Shown here piece after piece: positions 36,352 through 46,520 of a stretch of 64,000 nucleotides of DNA. Every line of letters starts with the position of its first letter. Position 1 is the first letter of the stretch. The stretch is from Neurospora intermedia. Taxonomy: Eukaryota; Ascomycota; Sordariomycetes; Sordariales; Sordariaceae. Below the pieces are notes generated by a model. It searched no databases. It worked only from the letters and a program-made list of their open reading frames with translations, and was not told the DNA's origin. The stretch covers positions 1,017,001-1,081,000 of the forward strand of contig BTPP01000001.1 in the NCBI GenBank assembly GCA_037102815.1. The letters are read 5' to 3'. The translations under genes and the position numbers were made by a program.

Positions 36352-37613
36352 TTGAAACGCCCATTCCTTCACGAAGATTCGTCGTCGGGCCCAAAAGTGT
36401 CATGGCAAGAATCACACCAGAGGTCGTGGTGCCATAGGCCCACATCGAAGCGAGGAAGGAGCGGCGGTTTTGTCTATAGTGGTCTAAATACTATTAATTG
36501 CGGAGCCCGAAATCTGAAAGAGGAAATTCAAGACATTTGCCAAACTCGAAGCCCGTACTTTCAATTGTAAAAAGCCACTTTTTCCTTTGCAATTGAAATT
36601 TCTCCTCGATTATTACGTACATCAAAGTGCGCAGGGTACTAAAATAACGAGAAAAATAAGGCGGTTATTTTGGTACTAACTATATTATTATACACACTCT
36701 GGTTTTTGAAAAAAAGGTAAAAGAAGATAGAAAGAAAGGTTTTGGTTGTAAAAGCGCTTTTAACCCTAGAATTCTAGGAGGGGGTTAGGGTTAGGGTCGA
36801 AAATTGAAAATTTAGAAAAAGGAAAAAAAGAAAAAAAAATTTCAAAATTTTGCATTTGGGTATTTTTTTTTGGCCTTTTAATAATATAAGTAAAGAAAAA
36901 AGTAAATCTTTCTAATAATTTGAGTTAGTTACTCAATAAGCTTAGTGGCTTAATAGGTATTATATTGCTTTAATACTAGCGAGGTTCTCAGTTCAATCCA
37001 GCTTAGAGTTAAGTTTTTATTATATTTTAAATAAAAAATAATTAAAAAAATAACGATTTAAAATAAATACTAAATTAAAATAATAAAAATAATTTAAATA
37101 GAAATATTTATTTATTACTTTAATAAAAAGGAAGTTTTTAAAAATACTCTTTTTTTTTAAATTAGTAAAGGGAAGTAAATCGTTAAGTTCTATTAAGAAT
37201 AATCTTTATAATAGAGGAAAATTAGAATTAGTATTAGTTGGGGTTAGGGTTAGTTAGAATTAGGGTTAGTTAGAGCTATGGTTAGTTAGGGTTAGGGTTA
37301 GCTCGGGGGGTGCAGGGGGCCGGCGGGAGGCCCCCGCTTGTGAATGGTTTTTCTTCTTAAGTAGAAAATTAGGGTTAGGGTTAGTGGCCGGGGGTGCAGG
37401 GGGCCGGCGAGGCCCCTGCAAATAAAGAAATATTATTAAATATTTATAATATATACTTTAAAAATAAGCATATAAGCTATATAATATTCCTTAGAAAAAA
37501 TGATTAGTATTAGGTTTTTAAAGGAAAACGTCTTATTCTTCTAAAGTTAAATCTATAGGCGTTTCACTGTCTTCGTTGGCTATATTTGGCTCCGGCTAAG
37601 GACGACTATTTTA
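36352..37613 (+). repeat. Telomere-motif repeat, copy 2 (about 1.26 kb)
   Basis: Plus-strand copy of 16775-18053 with the same order: head from TTGAAACGCCCATTCC, TTAGGGTTAGGG near 36785, the TTTGCATTTGGG stretch, a tRNA-like block (36932-37007), telomeric array (37243-37302), two GC hairpins (37305-37345 and 37392-37422), and a tail with GGCGTTTCACTGTCTTCG. An open frame at 36334-36570 runs across the repeat's left boundary, so it is not a gene of the repeat. Confidence 0.75.
37243..37422 (+). repeat. Interstitial telomeric repeats with GC hairpins, copy 2
   Basis: TTAGGG units occur at 37243-37302 in degenerate form with a TTAGTTAGGG spacing, and again at 37370-37384. Each telomeric tract abuts a block of the form GGGTGCAGGGGGCCGGCG...GGCCCC, which can fold into a stable hairpin. 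It mirrors 16966-17172. Confidence 0.8.
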
Positions 37614-37959
37614 CTAGTAGACGCGCGCCGTGGTTAGGGGTTACAATAGTTATATACGTTTAAGGGACTCCTAGACCCAGGCTTCTAGACGGCAGCCCTA
37701 TAATATTACCCCCTACTAATTTAAAGCCCTACCTTACAGTTCGCCGGCGGCCCTACTTTAATACGGTCAATTCGGTAATTACAATTCTCCCCTCCTTCCT
37801 TCTCTTCTTTCCTTTAATAATAATAATAATAATCTAATACTACTATTCCTTCCTTTATTGCCCCGTTGTTATTACTGCGCGCTCCCTTTTGTAAGTTTCG
37901 TACTTTCCTTTAATCGAACCCGAGTTCCTGGCCGTGCCTTCTTTAATTTGAGCCCCTAC

Positions 37960-39010
37960 TAATATTTTTACGACTAGAAACTACAAAATAATTATTATAT
38001 CTTCCCCCACTGCCCCTTATATACTTAACTCCGGTATCCGTTGCAGCTACCTACCCGGCTTAAGAAATAATACGCCTTCCTTCACTTATATTCGTAAATT
38101 AGAAAGTACTATCTACAAGGGTTAGGCTATAGTCGCCTAAATTTAAGAAGCGGCTTTTATTACTACTATTACTTTCTATATCCTTAAGGCTAAAGAGGAG
38201 GCTTATTGTGCCGCTCGCGCTAGTTTTACTACAGAGGTTGAAGCCCTATTAAGGGCTGTTAAGTTTATAAGTTTTTTTTCTTTTTTTTCTTTTTTTTCTT
38301 TTTTTCATATATCGTTCCTTCTTACTAATTTTGGCCATTTTTTATTTAGGGCAACTACAAATTTACCCCCGCCGACGAGCCGGTCTATTATTATTGCGCC
38401 TTCAATAGGCTAGAGTATAAGCGGTCTTTGGCGGGCTACGCTTATTTAAAATACGTCTATATTCGCTATACTTGCGCCCCGGCCTCTAATTACCTATTAT
38501 CGGCTATCGGCGTTTAGGAAGTGCTATCCGATAAAGAATACGAAGGTACTCTAACTATTTAGGAGAGTAGTATAAAATATACTAAGTACTTATAAGCTAT
38601 CCGTCGTACTTAAACTACGTATACTACTACCCGGCAATTCGCCTAGGTATACACTACCCTTAAGAATAAGGGTTATACTAACGTTTCCTAGTACGTATTT
38701 CCCGTTTTTTTTTTTTTCATTAACGTTAGGCGTAGATTCTAATTATATTTAGGGAGACCTTTAATACTATCGTCGATAGCTCTATTATAGGCGTTAGTAC
38801 TATAGTTTTCGAAGCTTTAAAGAATTATTTAAACTCTATTAAAACCCTATTAAACTATTTAACTAACTTTATTACCACTATTTTTAGTACGGAGGGCGAA
38901 GAGGGAGGTAAGGAGGAGGCGGTAGAGGAGGAGGCGGTAGAAGAGGAGGAGGAGGGTAATAATAATAGAGAGGAAGATACTAAAATAGAGGTTAATGTTA
39001 ATATTTAAAT
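37960..39010 (+). pseudogene. Unidentified, probably intron-bearing reading frame antisense to the chromovirus
   Basis: Plus-strand coding signal in three blocks. Block 1 (about 37975-38265) reads NYKIIIISSPTAPYILNSGI and onward. Block 2 (about 38353-38690) reads GNYKFTPADEPVYYYCAFNR and onward. Block 3 (about 38760-39010) ends in a strongly acidic Glu-rich tail (about 38890-38995). Between them lie two likely introns: 38266-38352 with a poly-pyrimidine run, TACTAAT branch-like site and TTTAG end; and about 38690-38755 with a GTACGT start, poly-T, a TTAACG branch-like site and TTTAG end. I do not recognise the protein. It sits between pol and the 3' LTR of a minus-strand gypsy, where additional antisense frames are known in some LTR elements; alternatively it is a captured or older gene. 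Decayed, with several breaks. Confidence 0.5.
38275..38306 (+). repeat. Poly-T/C microsatellite
   Basis: (T8-9 C)n run within the first putative intron of the unidentified frame. Confidence 0.8.
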
Positions 39011-40386
39011 ATTTACCTATATTACTATTCTTATTCGTAGGCCCGAAGTTATTAATAGGTAAGTGGTAAGCATTGGTTGAGTAGTAATTACAACCTCTTT
39101 TTGCCTTTTAAAATAAAAATCCTACCTTTAAATATATACCTCTCTCTATTTTATTATCTCCTATACGTAATACTAGTATCGGGGTCCGTTATTAAATTTA
39201 GCAGGGCCGAATTTAGCTTTAAAGAGGTCTAGAACTTCTATCTCTTAAAATTCTTCTAATAGTTCCCAAATAAATTTCGTATAGCCTACCTACTTAATTA
39301 GAACCTTTTTAACGTACCTACGTCCTATAGCTACGCTTTTTATATATAGAATTTCATTTACTTCGTACTCTTCTTTATTATTTATTATTACTATTAAGGG
39401 TTAGGGGTCGGTACGTTTTTAAGCGAAGAGAGGGGATTTTTTAATCCTTCTTATTTAATTAACGTAGAAGTTCGTAGGTCCCTTCTTAAATACGTTTAGA
39501 GTAATAATATATAGGAAGGGGACGTTGGTAATAATATACTTTACGTATAATTAATTAAATTTCTTTTTTAGCCGAATAATTAGGAAGTTTCCTAAATCTA
39601 ATTAAACCTTATTTCCTAATTAGAATTTTTCAGTTGGGCGTTTTTTCTTATTTACTTACTACTCTATTTCTTATACGGCTACTTCCATAAATATTTAATA
39701 TAAGTTTGTAATTTACTAAAGCTTTTAAATGAATTTTCTGATATATTATTTAGGTGAGTCTAATCTTAAGGGCGTTAATAAGTAAATTATAGGAATAATA
39801 GTATTGGGGTAGTAATTATAGGTAGCGAAGAAGGGAGTAATATTAATGGAAGAATTAATATAGTTATTAATAGCTATTTATACGGTAGGGAACTAACGGT
39901 CCTAATTATTTTACTATTAATTAATATAAATACGTAAGAAAGCGAATACCTCTTAGTTTATCCTTTCAGGGCCCCCGTTTATTTATAGGTAATATATAAT
40001 ACTAAACTTTCAATTAATATTTAAAAGGAGGTAGAGATAAGCCTAGAATTCGTTTATTTAATTAGGCCCTCTATTACTAACAATAGACTCCGGCTATTAA
40101 TAATATCGAATAAAATATTAAAGGAAGCGCTCCGTACACCTTTTAGCGGTTATATTTTCTATAGGTTCTAGGATAATTTCTTTATTCCTTAGATTGGCCA
40201 TATACGTAATTAATACTACAATTTGAAAATAAGGATATTCTAAGAGAGATTAGCAATTTATTAATTAAGTGTTTATAAAAGGCAATTACAATAGGGAGTT
40301 AAATGCGAGAGCTCTCTATATACTTATACTAGTAGCGGTAGGAGCGTCCTTTATACTACTATACTATAGGCGTCCCTATAGCACCC

Positions 40387-40858
40387 CGGGGGGGGGGGGG
40401 GGGGGGGGGGGAGGGGGGCTAGTAATAGTAGGGTAGTTGGAAGTAAATTATATTAGCTAATTAGAGCGTTTTAAACGTATTTACTAAATCTAGCTGGGTT
40501 TATAGGCAAAATAATAGAAAGATTCGTAGAAGGGGTCAGATCTAATAATATTTTAGCTAGTATTATACCTTTAAATACGAATTCGAAATACCAAGAACCT
40601 TCCCGTACTCCCGTTTTAGCATTTCGATATCTGACTTGCTTACGTAATATAGATCCAAAGCACGCTTCAATATATACTAGGCATTGCTTGAGCTGAGGAT
40701 CCAGCATCGTACCGGTGTCTGAGAACCATTTTATTAGTAGGATTTACATATTTTTAAGGATTTACCGTTAAACGGACAATACTAGTTAGCTAGTAAAGGG
40801 AATACTAGGGATAGTAATAAATGGGGACCTAATAAATACTTACCTCCGTTTACTTATT
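40387..40858. other. G homopolymer followed by a mixed, partly unmutated stretch
   Basis: 40387-40417 is about 29 G, one A, then more G, similar in kind to the C tract at 3574-3612; it could be a polypurine tract of a plus-oriented element or an assembly-sensitive site. 40471-40707 is a minus-strand open frame of 78 codons (starts MLDPQLKQCLVYIEACFGS) in a segment less mutated than its surroundings. It matches no family I know and may be part of an LTR or element end. Confidence 0.35.
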
Positions 40859-41401
40859 GGCATTTACTCCGGGGGCACCAGCCTTTGGCTCCGGGGGCCC
40901 CAATCCTTATAGGGACCCCGATATTTCAACTCTTGGCGGGTATTTTACACATAAGATAGAAATTATAAGGAAAATTCCTTACCGTTACAATTCTTTCAAC
41001 TACGTTAATATATAAACTTCTTCTATAATAGAGGAATCTATTAGTAATTAAGGTTGAGAACCTTGGTATTACGAATTCAAATATACGTATGATTTATCCT
41101 AAGTCTCCTAAATAATAAAATGTAACCAATTATAGGAAAAGAAGGAGGAAGAAGATTTTGCGGGGTTGAAAAATACGTAATTATATGTGAAACTTTACGT
41201 ATTAGGTGTAAGTAAGAGAGATGTCTACTTTATACTTGTATTTAGTAATATTCTATAGTAAAATACTATTAAATAAACCCCCTTTAGCTATCTTAAAACA
41301 TCTAAAATAAAAACGTACACGTTAAACCCTAACCCGATTGGGGCCCCTATAAGGAATTCGGGCCCCCGGAGCCAAAGGCTGGTGCCCCCGGAGTAAATGC
41401 C
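40859..41401. mobile_element. 543-bp MULE-derived MITE, copy 2
   Basis: Same length and ends (GGCATTTACTCCGGGGGCAC...) as 27867-28409. The flanking duplication TTACTTATT (40850-40858, 41402-41410) is 9 bp here. An 8- or 9-bp duplication is within the usual MULE range. Confidence 0.88.
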
Positions 41402-42231
41402 TTACTTATTACAGTATTTTCCATAATTCTATATAAACTTAATAGGATCTCGCTTATTAGCAAATTGGGGGTTGGGCTTATATTAATAATATATTTTACA
41501 ATATCTAGTAAGTATATTTATAATAACGAATGGAAAGAAACCCCTACAAAGAAAGAAACCCCTAAATAGAAGGAAACGTCGAGAATAAAAACCCTTCGAT
41601 AGAAAAGGAAATCCTCTATACTTACAATAATAGGTTAGTAATAGTAAGTAAATAGATAAGAAGGGAAGAATTGACTTCGCTTAATAAATAAAATTTAGAA
41701 AGTCGGTATCTATATCCACTATTAAGTTTAGGGTAATACTTAGTCGTAGGTTTTCGTTACCTTTCTTACGAAAATAGAGTCGTAGGTTAGTAATTAGTAG
41801 GATAGTCTATCCAGCGGTCTATATGCGTACCGAAATAACCTGGTCGCTCTAAAGTTTAAAAATATAATAATCTATTTCGTTACAAATATAAACTTCAACT
41901 AGTTCCAAAGTACTTAGTTTATTATTAGCCTTAATAGTCTTATAAGAGCTAATACTAGAATACTTAGTTTATTATTAGTTTAATAGTCTTATAAGGGCTA
42001 ATACTACAAATTTAGGGCGAGGTGCCGACTTAGAAAGTCGGAATCTACATCCACTATCGAATTTAAGGCAATACCTAATCGTAGGTTTTCGTTACCTTTC
42101 TTTCGAGGGTAGAATTTTAAGTTAATAATAAATATAGAGAGTTTAAAACTCGAAACTAGGGGGGAAGCGAAATTCTTATACCCTATATAGGCTATTTTGC
42201 CGGTTGGTCGCCGGTCGCTTACCGGATAGGG
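41402..42231. repeat. AT-rich flank with direct and tandem repeats
   Basis: No gene. A block of about 90 bp at 41700-41775 recurs at 42028-42112 (AGTCGG...CCACTA...GTAGGTTTTCGTTACCTTTC). Between them a unit of about 47 bp (ACTTAGTTTATTATTAG...GCTAATACTA) is tandemly duplicated at 41911-42005. This is the original downstream flank of the copia element, as the AGACT at 42232-42236 shows. Confidence 0.65.
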
Positions 42232-42236
42232 AGACT

Positions 42237-42416
42237 TCTTGGACTCGTGGGCACAAGAAGTGTGTTGATTGTGCTAAGTTAAGAACGAGAAAGGAAAAGA
42301 ATTGTGGAGGGCTAAAATATATAGTAGTAGCGCCCTAATAGGCCCTATATATAACCGAGCAATTCGGGCAGGCCTAATGCTAGTAAATGGTAGTCTGGGC
42401 GCTCTATACTACAATA
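42237..42416 (-). repeat. Copia 3' LTR (second copy), inverted
   Basis: Reverse complement of 20884-21063, equal length. The outer end (left) is clean and the inner end (CTATACTACAATA) is mutated. Confidence 0.85.
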
Positions 42417-44297
42417 CCCCCCCGTAGCCTAAAACGGCTCTATAGATTCGTCCTTCCTCTTACTCTCATTAATTAAGGTATAAATTCTGCCAATTGCCCT
42501 TTTCCAGTCTAAAGTGGGCCCCTTTTCTCCGTCGGTTAGTTTAGCCAATTAGATTCGTAAAAAAACTTTAACGCCCGTGCTAAGACGGGAAGCCGCTTAG
42601 TATTTAAACTCCTATTTAAGGGTAGAATACTAATTAAAATATTATTAATTTGACCCTTCTAACGTGAGAGCTATTATTCTATATAATAATCCCTTCTTTT
42701 GCTGTAAATTTACCCTAAACGCTCTAATTATACTATATAGTCTTCTTTAAACTACTTTACTATTATTAATCCTACCGGGGGTATTATAGGGATATTTATA
42801 ATATAGTAGCTTGCGTAGGACGCCCGTAGCCGCTATTGTTATAAGTTTGGAGAGTTCGCGTATTTAATTCCCTATTATTAACTTCTTTTCTCTTTAAATA
42901 CTTAGTTATTATACTACTAACTTTAAAGACTCTCAAATTCCTCTTATTTTTAAATTTTAGTATCAATTGTATATATAGCCGATTTAGGGAATAGGAGACG
43001 TAAGACCGCCGTAAAACGTACTATCTTTCAGTACTATTAATAGTTACTTTATAAAAGGGTATACCATAAGGTATTCGATTAGGGTATACGGAATAAGTCG
43101 AGCTGAACTCCTTTTCCAGAGCTTCTTCTTTTTTTAGAATATTGAGGATATTCAGCTCTTTCTTATATTCGGACCTATAAAATCGTTCCTCGTATTTATA
43201 CCTAGGGTACTATCTTTACTTTAAGATTTAGAAGTTTAATAAATTTAGTATATTTATCCGATTTTAATAGCTTCGTTAGTCTATTTACAATTATATTTTC
43301 TCCTTTAATGTAAAAAACTTTAAATTCCCTTCCTTCTACTTACTTAATAATCTATTTGAAGCGTATATTTATATAGCGGTTATAACCTGGGACCTTTCGA
43401 TTTAGGATTCGGTCCCTTAGATTCTCACTATTAGTATATAATATTTTTAATAATAGTTGTCCGAAGCCTAATTCCTTTATTATTTGTAAAATTTATTATA
43501 GTAATTTTGCTATTGGAATAAGATTAGTAAATTCCGCTTTTATTGTATTAATTGTCATAAAAATTTACTTCTTCGATTTCTAATATACTAGTCCTCCTAC
43601 TTCGAATATAATATATCGTCCGGTATTATATCGAATTATTAAATTATTTATAAAAATATATTATTAAATGCCTTTAAATTTATATTCGAGGGTAATATTT
43701 TGCCTCCTAGGGTGATTCCTATATTAATATACTTCGTTAGGTATTTGAATAAGTGTTTTAGTATTAATATTAATCTTATAGTTAGTATAGTATTAGTTTT
43801 GTAGAGTTTATTGACTATAAATGTAATGTTGGGCCGGGTGCCTATTGATAAGTAATTGAGATTTTCGGTCTTTTTGATATACGATTTCTACTAATTAGGC
43901 AGTTCATCTCTAGTCTTATAATCTCCTACTTTTATATTGTTAGGCTAGGGTATATAAATACTATAAATATTTTCGTAGTGAAATTTCTTTAATAATAATC
44001 TTATATAATAGGTTTATAATATGAAAATTGTTCTTTCGATGCGATTTTTTACAACGTTGAAGCCTAAGAACGTTTTTATTTCTCCTATATATTTAAGCCT
44101 AAAATATTAGAGTAATTGATTTTTAATTTTAAAGATTATAATTATCGTTAGTATTGCAATTAGAAAGTCGTTAATATATAAGACTGATAGCGCTTCTCTC
44201 TTCCTATTATTGAATAGATATATATTATTACTTATTGGTTTAAACCCTATATCCTTTAATATAGGTAATAATATTTGAAATTAGTAAAGTAGGCTAC
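42237..44297 (-). mobile_element. Ty1/copia element (second copy), 3' part, inverted
   Basis: The LTR at 42237-42416 (minus orientation, 180 bp) is followed on its right by a C-tract, the polypurine tract complement. The minus-strand interior (42.42-44.30 kb) carries the copia reverse transcriptase end (YINDFLIAIL near 44.16 kb at the YVDD position) and RNase H. The interior is cut at 44298 by gypsy B after GCTAC and resumes at 60661. The outer flank AGACT (complement of AGTCT) matches the flank of the 5' LTR at 20884, so this is the other end of that element. Decayed. Confidence 0.8.
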
Positions 44298-44553
44298 TGT
44301 CACAGGGTTAGCCTGTGTGCCTTGTGCCTAGTGCCAACGTACAGCAGCTTCTAAGACTGCTGTACGCTGTTATTACTATTGGCGAATTGCCGGCAGCTGA
44401 TTGGCTAGAACGCTACCTGCCGCGGGTCGGTCAGACCCGCCGGCGGTCGCCTTCATAAGGCCAGCCTTCCGGGTACTCGGCTACACTTCTCTTCCTTTCT
44501 CCTTCGTACAATTACGTATAATTATATCTACTATCTACCCTTTGCCCGTAATA
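44298..44553 (+). repeat. Gypsy B 5' LTR
   Basis: The outer left part is clean and GC-rich; the inner right end is A/T-shifted relative to its partner. Confidence 0.88.
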
Positions 44554-45397
44554 GTTAATTACACTCTTTAACTATTGCGTTTATAGCTTAAAACCTTTCT
44601 TTTATCACGTAACTAATCTTTAGTATTATTACGCGCGTATAGGAATCGCTTCGTTGACGAGTCGCCGAGTCTAGTACCCTAAAACCCCGACCGATAGTCG
44701 TAATTATAATAATTATAGCTTTAATCCCGCTCCCTTTATGTAGTAAATAAGGGTAGGCACTCTGTATCTAAGGGATAAAAGACCGCTTCGTATAACTATC
44801 TTTCTTATATCTAATAATAAGAATAGCGATTATATATCTTTCTTACCCGTTAGTAGTACCGACAATCTTATTAATTTTAGTACCCCTCCAAAAATATACT
44901 ATTTAATTTGAATAATATTTATAAAACATTTAACGAAGTTATTAGTACTACCGACGTCGCCGTTTATTAAGTAGTATTCGTTAAACTCCTTCCATTAGTA
45001 ATAGTTAACAACCTTCTTATCGGTATTAATAATAATAAGGAGAAGAAGGCTATTCCCCGCGCCTATTTCAATATAACTAATAATATTATTTAAAACCCTA
45101 CCTTCCGCTCAATTATTACTCTGTTCGATCGCCTTTACTATAATAACCTTACTTAATATAAAAATATCGCCGTCGACCTCGAACGTAGTAAAGACGAATT
45201 AAAAATTACCCGTATAGTAACTATTAAGGTTTAAAATAATTTTAATTAGAAGAACCTTAACCACCTCAATTTCATAACCGAATTTAACGCCCTTTACAAG
45301 AAATTAATAATCTTACTACAAACTATACCGTACTTAAATCCTATAGCATTAACGTTAGGACCTTATATAATAACCTTACTAAAATATCCGGCACTAA

Positions 45398-46195
45398 TTG
45401 AGACGCCCATGCTTTCAGAGCTTGCCCGGCCGTTGTCGTGGGCCCCGGTAACATGGAAGATCCGCACCAAAGGTCGTGGTCCATGGGCCCACCCAACGCC
45501 GCAAGCGAGGAAGGCGCGGCGTATCTGTCTATACTGGGTCAGAATGCAAAAAAATACCCGTCTTGGCACGTCTTGGCGGTCCAGAAAGGGGAATCTTGGC
45601 GCCAAGCAGGACACGGTTCGAATAGCAGAGCGAAAAAGCCACTTTTTCCTTTGCAACGGAGATTCCTCCGCGGCCGTCGAATGCATTAGAATGCACCCGG
45701 TGTCAAATTGAAGAGGAAAAAAAGGCGGTCATTTTGGTACCGGTCGCATTGTGGTGCACGCCCTGGTTGTTGAGAAAAATGCAAAAGAAGTCAAAAAGAA
45801 GGATTCTGGTTGCGACCGTAGCCTAGAAATGATTAAGTCTAAAAAAATGACCAAGTCTAAAAAAATGACCAAGTTTAAAAAAATGACCAAATTTAAAAAA
45901 ATGACCAAGTCCTAGATTAGACCTTTAACCCTAAGGGAACTACGAAAAGGGTTAGGGTTAGGGTTGAAAATCGAGAATTTGAATAAAGAGAAAAAAATGA
46001 CCAAGTCTAAAAAAATGACCAAGTCTAAAAAAATGACCAAGTCTAAAAAAATGACCAAGTCTAAGAGAAGGACCAAGTCCCAGACTAGACCTTTAACCCT
46101 AAGGGAACTACGAAAAGGGTTAGGGTTAGGGTTGAAAATCGAGAATTTGAATAAAGAGAAAAAAATGAAAAAAAAATTTCAAAATTTTGCCTTCT

Positions 46196-46236
<41 letters not shown>

Positions 46237-46520
46237 CCCTTTTTTTCCTTTTACTTTTCCCTTTTTTCTGTTTTTTTTCTTTGGGAGCGGAAGGGGGGGG
46301 GGAGAGGTGGGTAATATAAGAGGGCAATTTAACTACTTTCTTTGCGGAACTATTTGAGCTTTTAGCTTAATAGTTATTATAAGTGTTGTCTTTTTAAAGG
46401 TTACTCGTTCAGTTCAGCTTTGAATTTTTTAATTTTTTTTTCCTGTTTTATTAAGTAATTTCTAAGGGCGTCTCTCTGTCTCCCCTGGATATTAGCTCCG
46501 CCCAGGGGAACTGTATTTTA
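45398..46520 (+). repeat. Telomere-motif repeat, copy 3 (about 1.12 kb), inside gypsy B gag
   Basis: The head from TTGAGACGCCCATG resembles copies 1 and 2 but is a distinct subfamily (GGCGCGGCGTATCTGTC, GCCACTTTTTCCTTTGCAAC shared). It has two TTAGGGTTAGGGTT motifs (45950-45965, 46117-46132), tandem repeats of an 18-bp unit (AAAAAAATGACCAAGTCT), a T-tract of about 38 at 46199-46236, a tRNA-like block near 46350-46425, and a tail TCTCTGTCTCCCCTGGATATTAGCTCCG. CACTAAT before and TACTAAT after may be a target duplication. Open frames at 45363-45711 overlap on both strands and look non-coding. Confidence 0.65.
45838..46076 (+). repeat. 18-bp tandem repeats in two blocks
   Basis: Unit CTAAAAAAATGACCAAGT occurs about four times at 45838-45912 and about five times at 45992-46076. 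Each block is followed by the same CCAGACTAGACCTTTAACCC / TTAGGG / AAAATCGAGAATTTGAATAA segment, so a larger unit of about 170 bp was itself duplicated. Confidence 0.8.

Larger units (their letters stand above)
37614..40388 (-). mobile_element. Chromodomain Ty3/gypsy element, 3' part
   Basis: The left edge (37614-37705) looks like the inner part of an LTR ending CTATAATA and followed by TTACCCCCC, the polypurine tract complement, as in the other minus-strand elements. On the minus strand, 39400-39700 gives the integrase C-terminal region (an HVN-like FYVN...RRIKKSPLF stretch), and 39205-39335 gives a chromodomain block (VLIKxVGYTKFIWELLEEF). That order, integrase then chromodomain, defines chromoviruses. 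Between the chromodomain and the LTR lies an oppositely oriented reading frame listed separately. Upstream pol regions are absent; recognisable sequence ends near a G homopolymer at 40387-40417. Decayed fragment. Confidence 0.65.

Noticed and set aside
36334-36570. 78-codon plus-strand gene
   Set aside because: Starts in gypsy-flank sequence and runs into the head of the telomere-motif repeat; the corresponding frame is not kept in copies 1 or 3.
38275-38306. CRISPR-like or regulatory tandem array
   Set aside because: It is a poly-T/C microsatellite; no array in this window has regularly spaced repeats with unique spacers.
45363-45711. Protein-coding gene on either strand (open frames of 100-107 codons)
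   Set aside because: Frames overlap on opposite strands, cross the boundary of the repeat, and the related heads of copies 1 and 2 do not keep the same frame.
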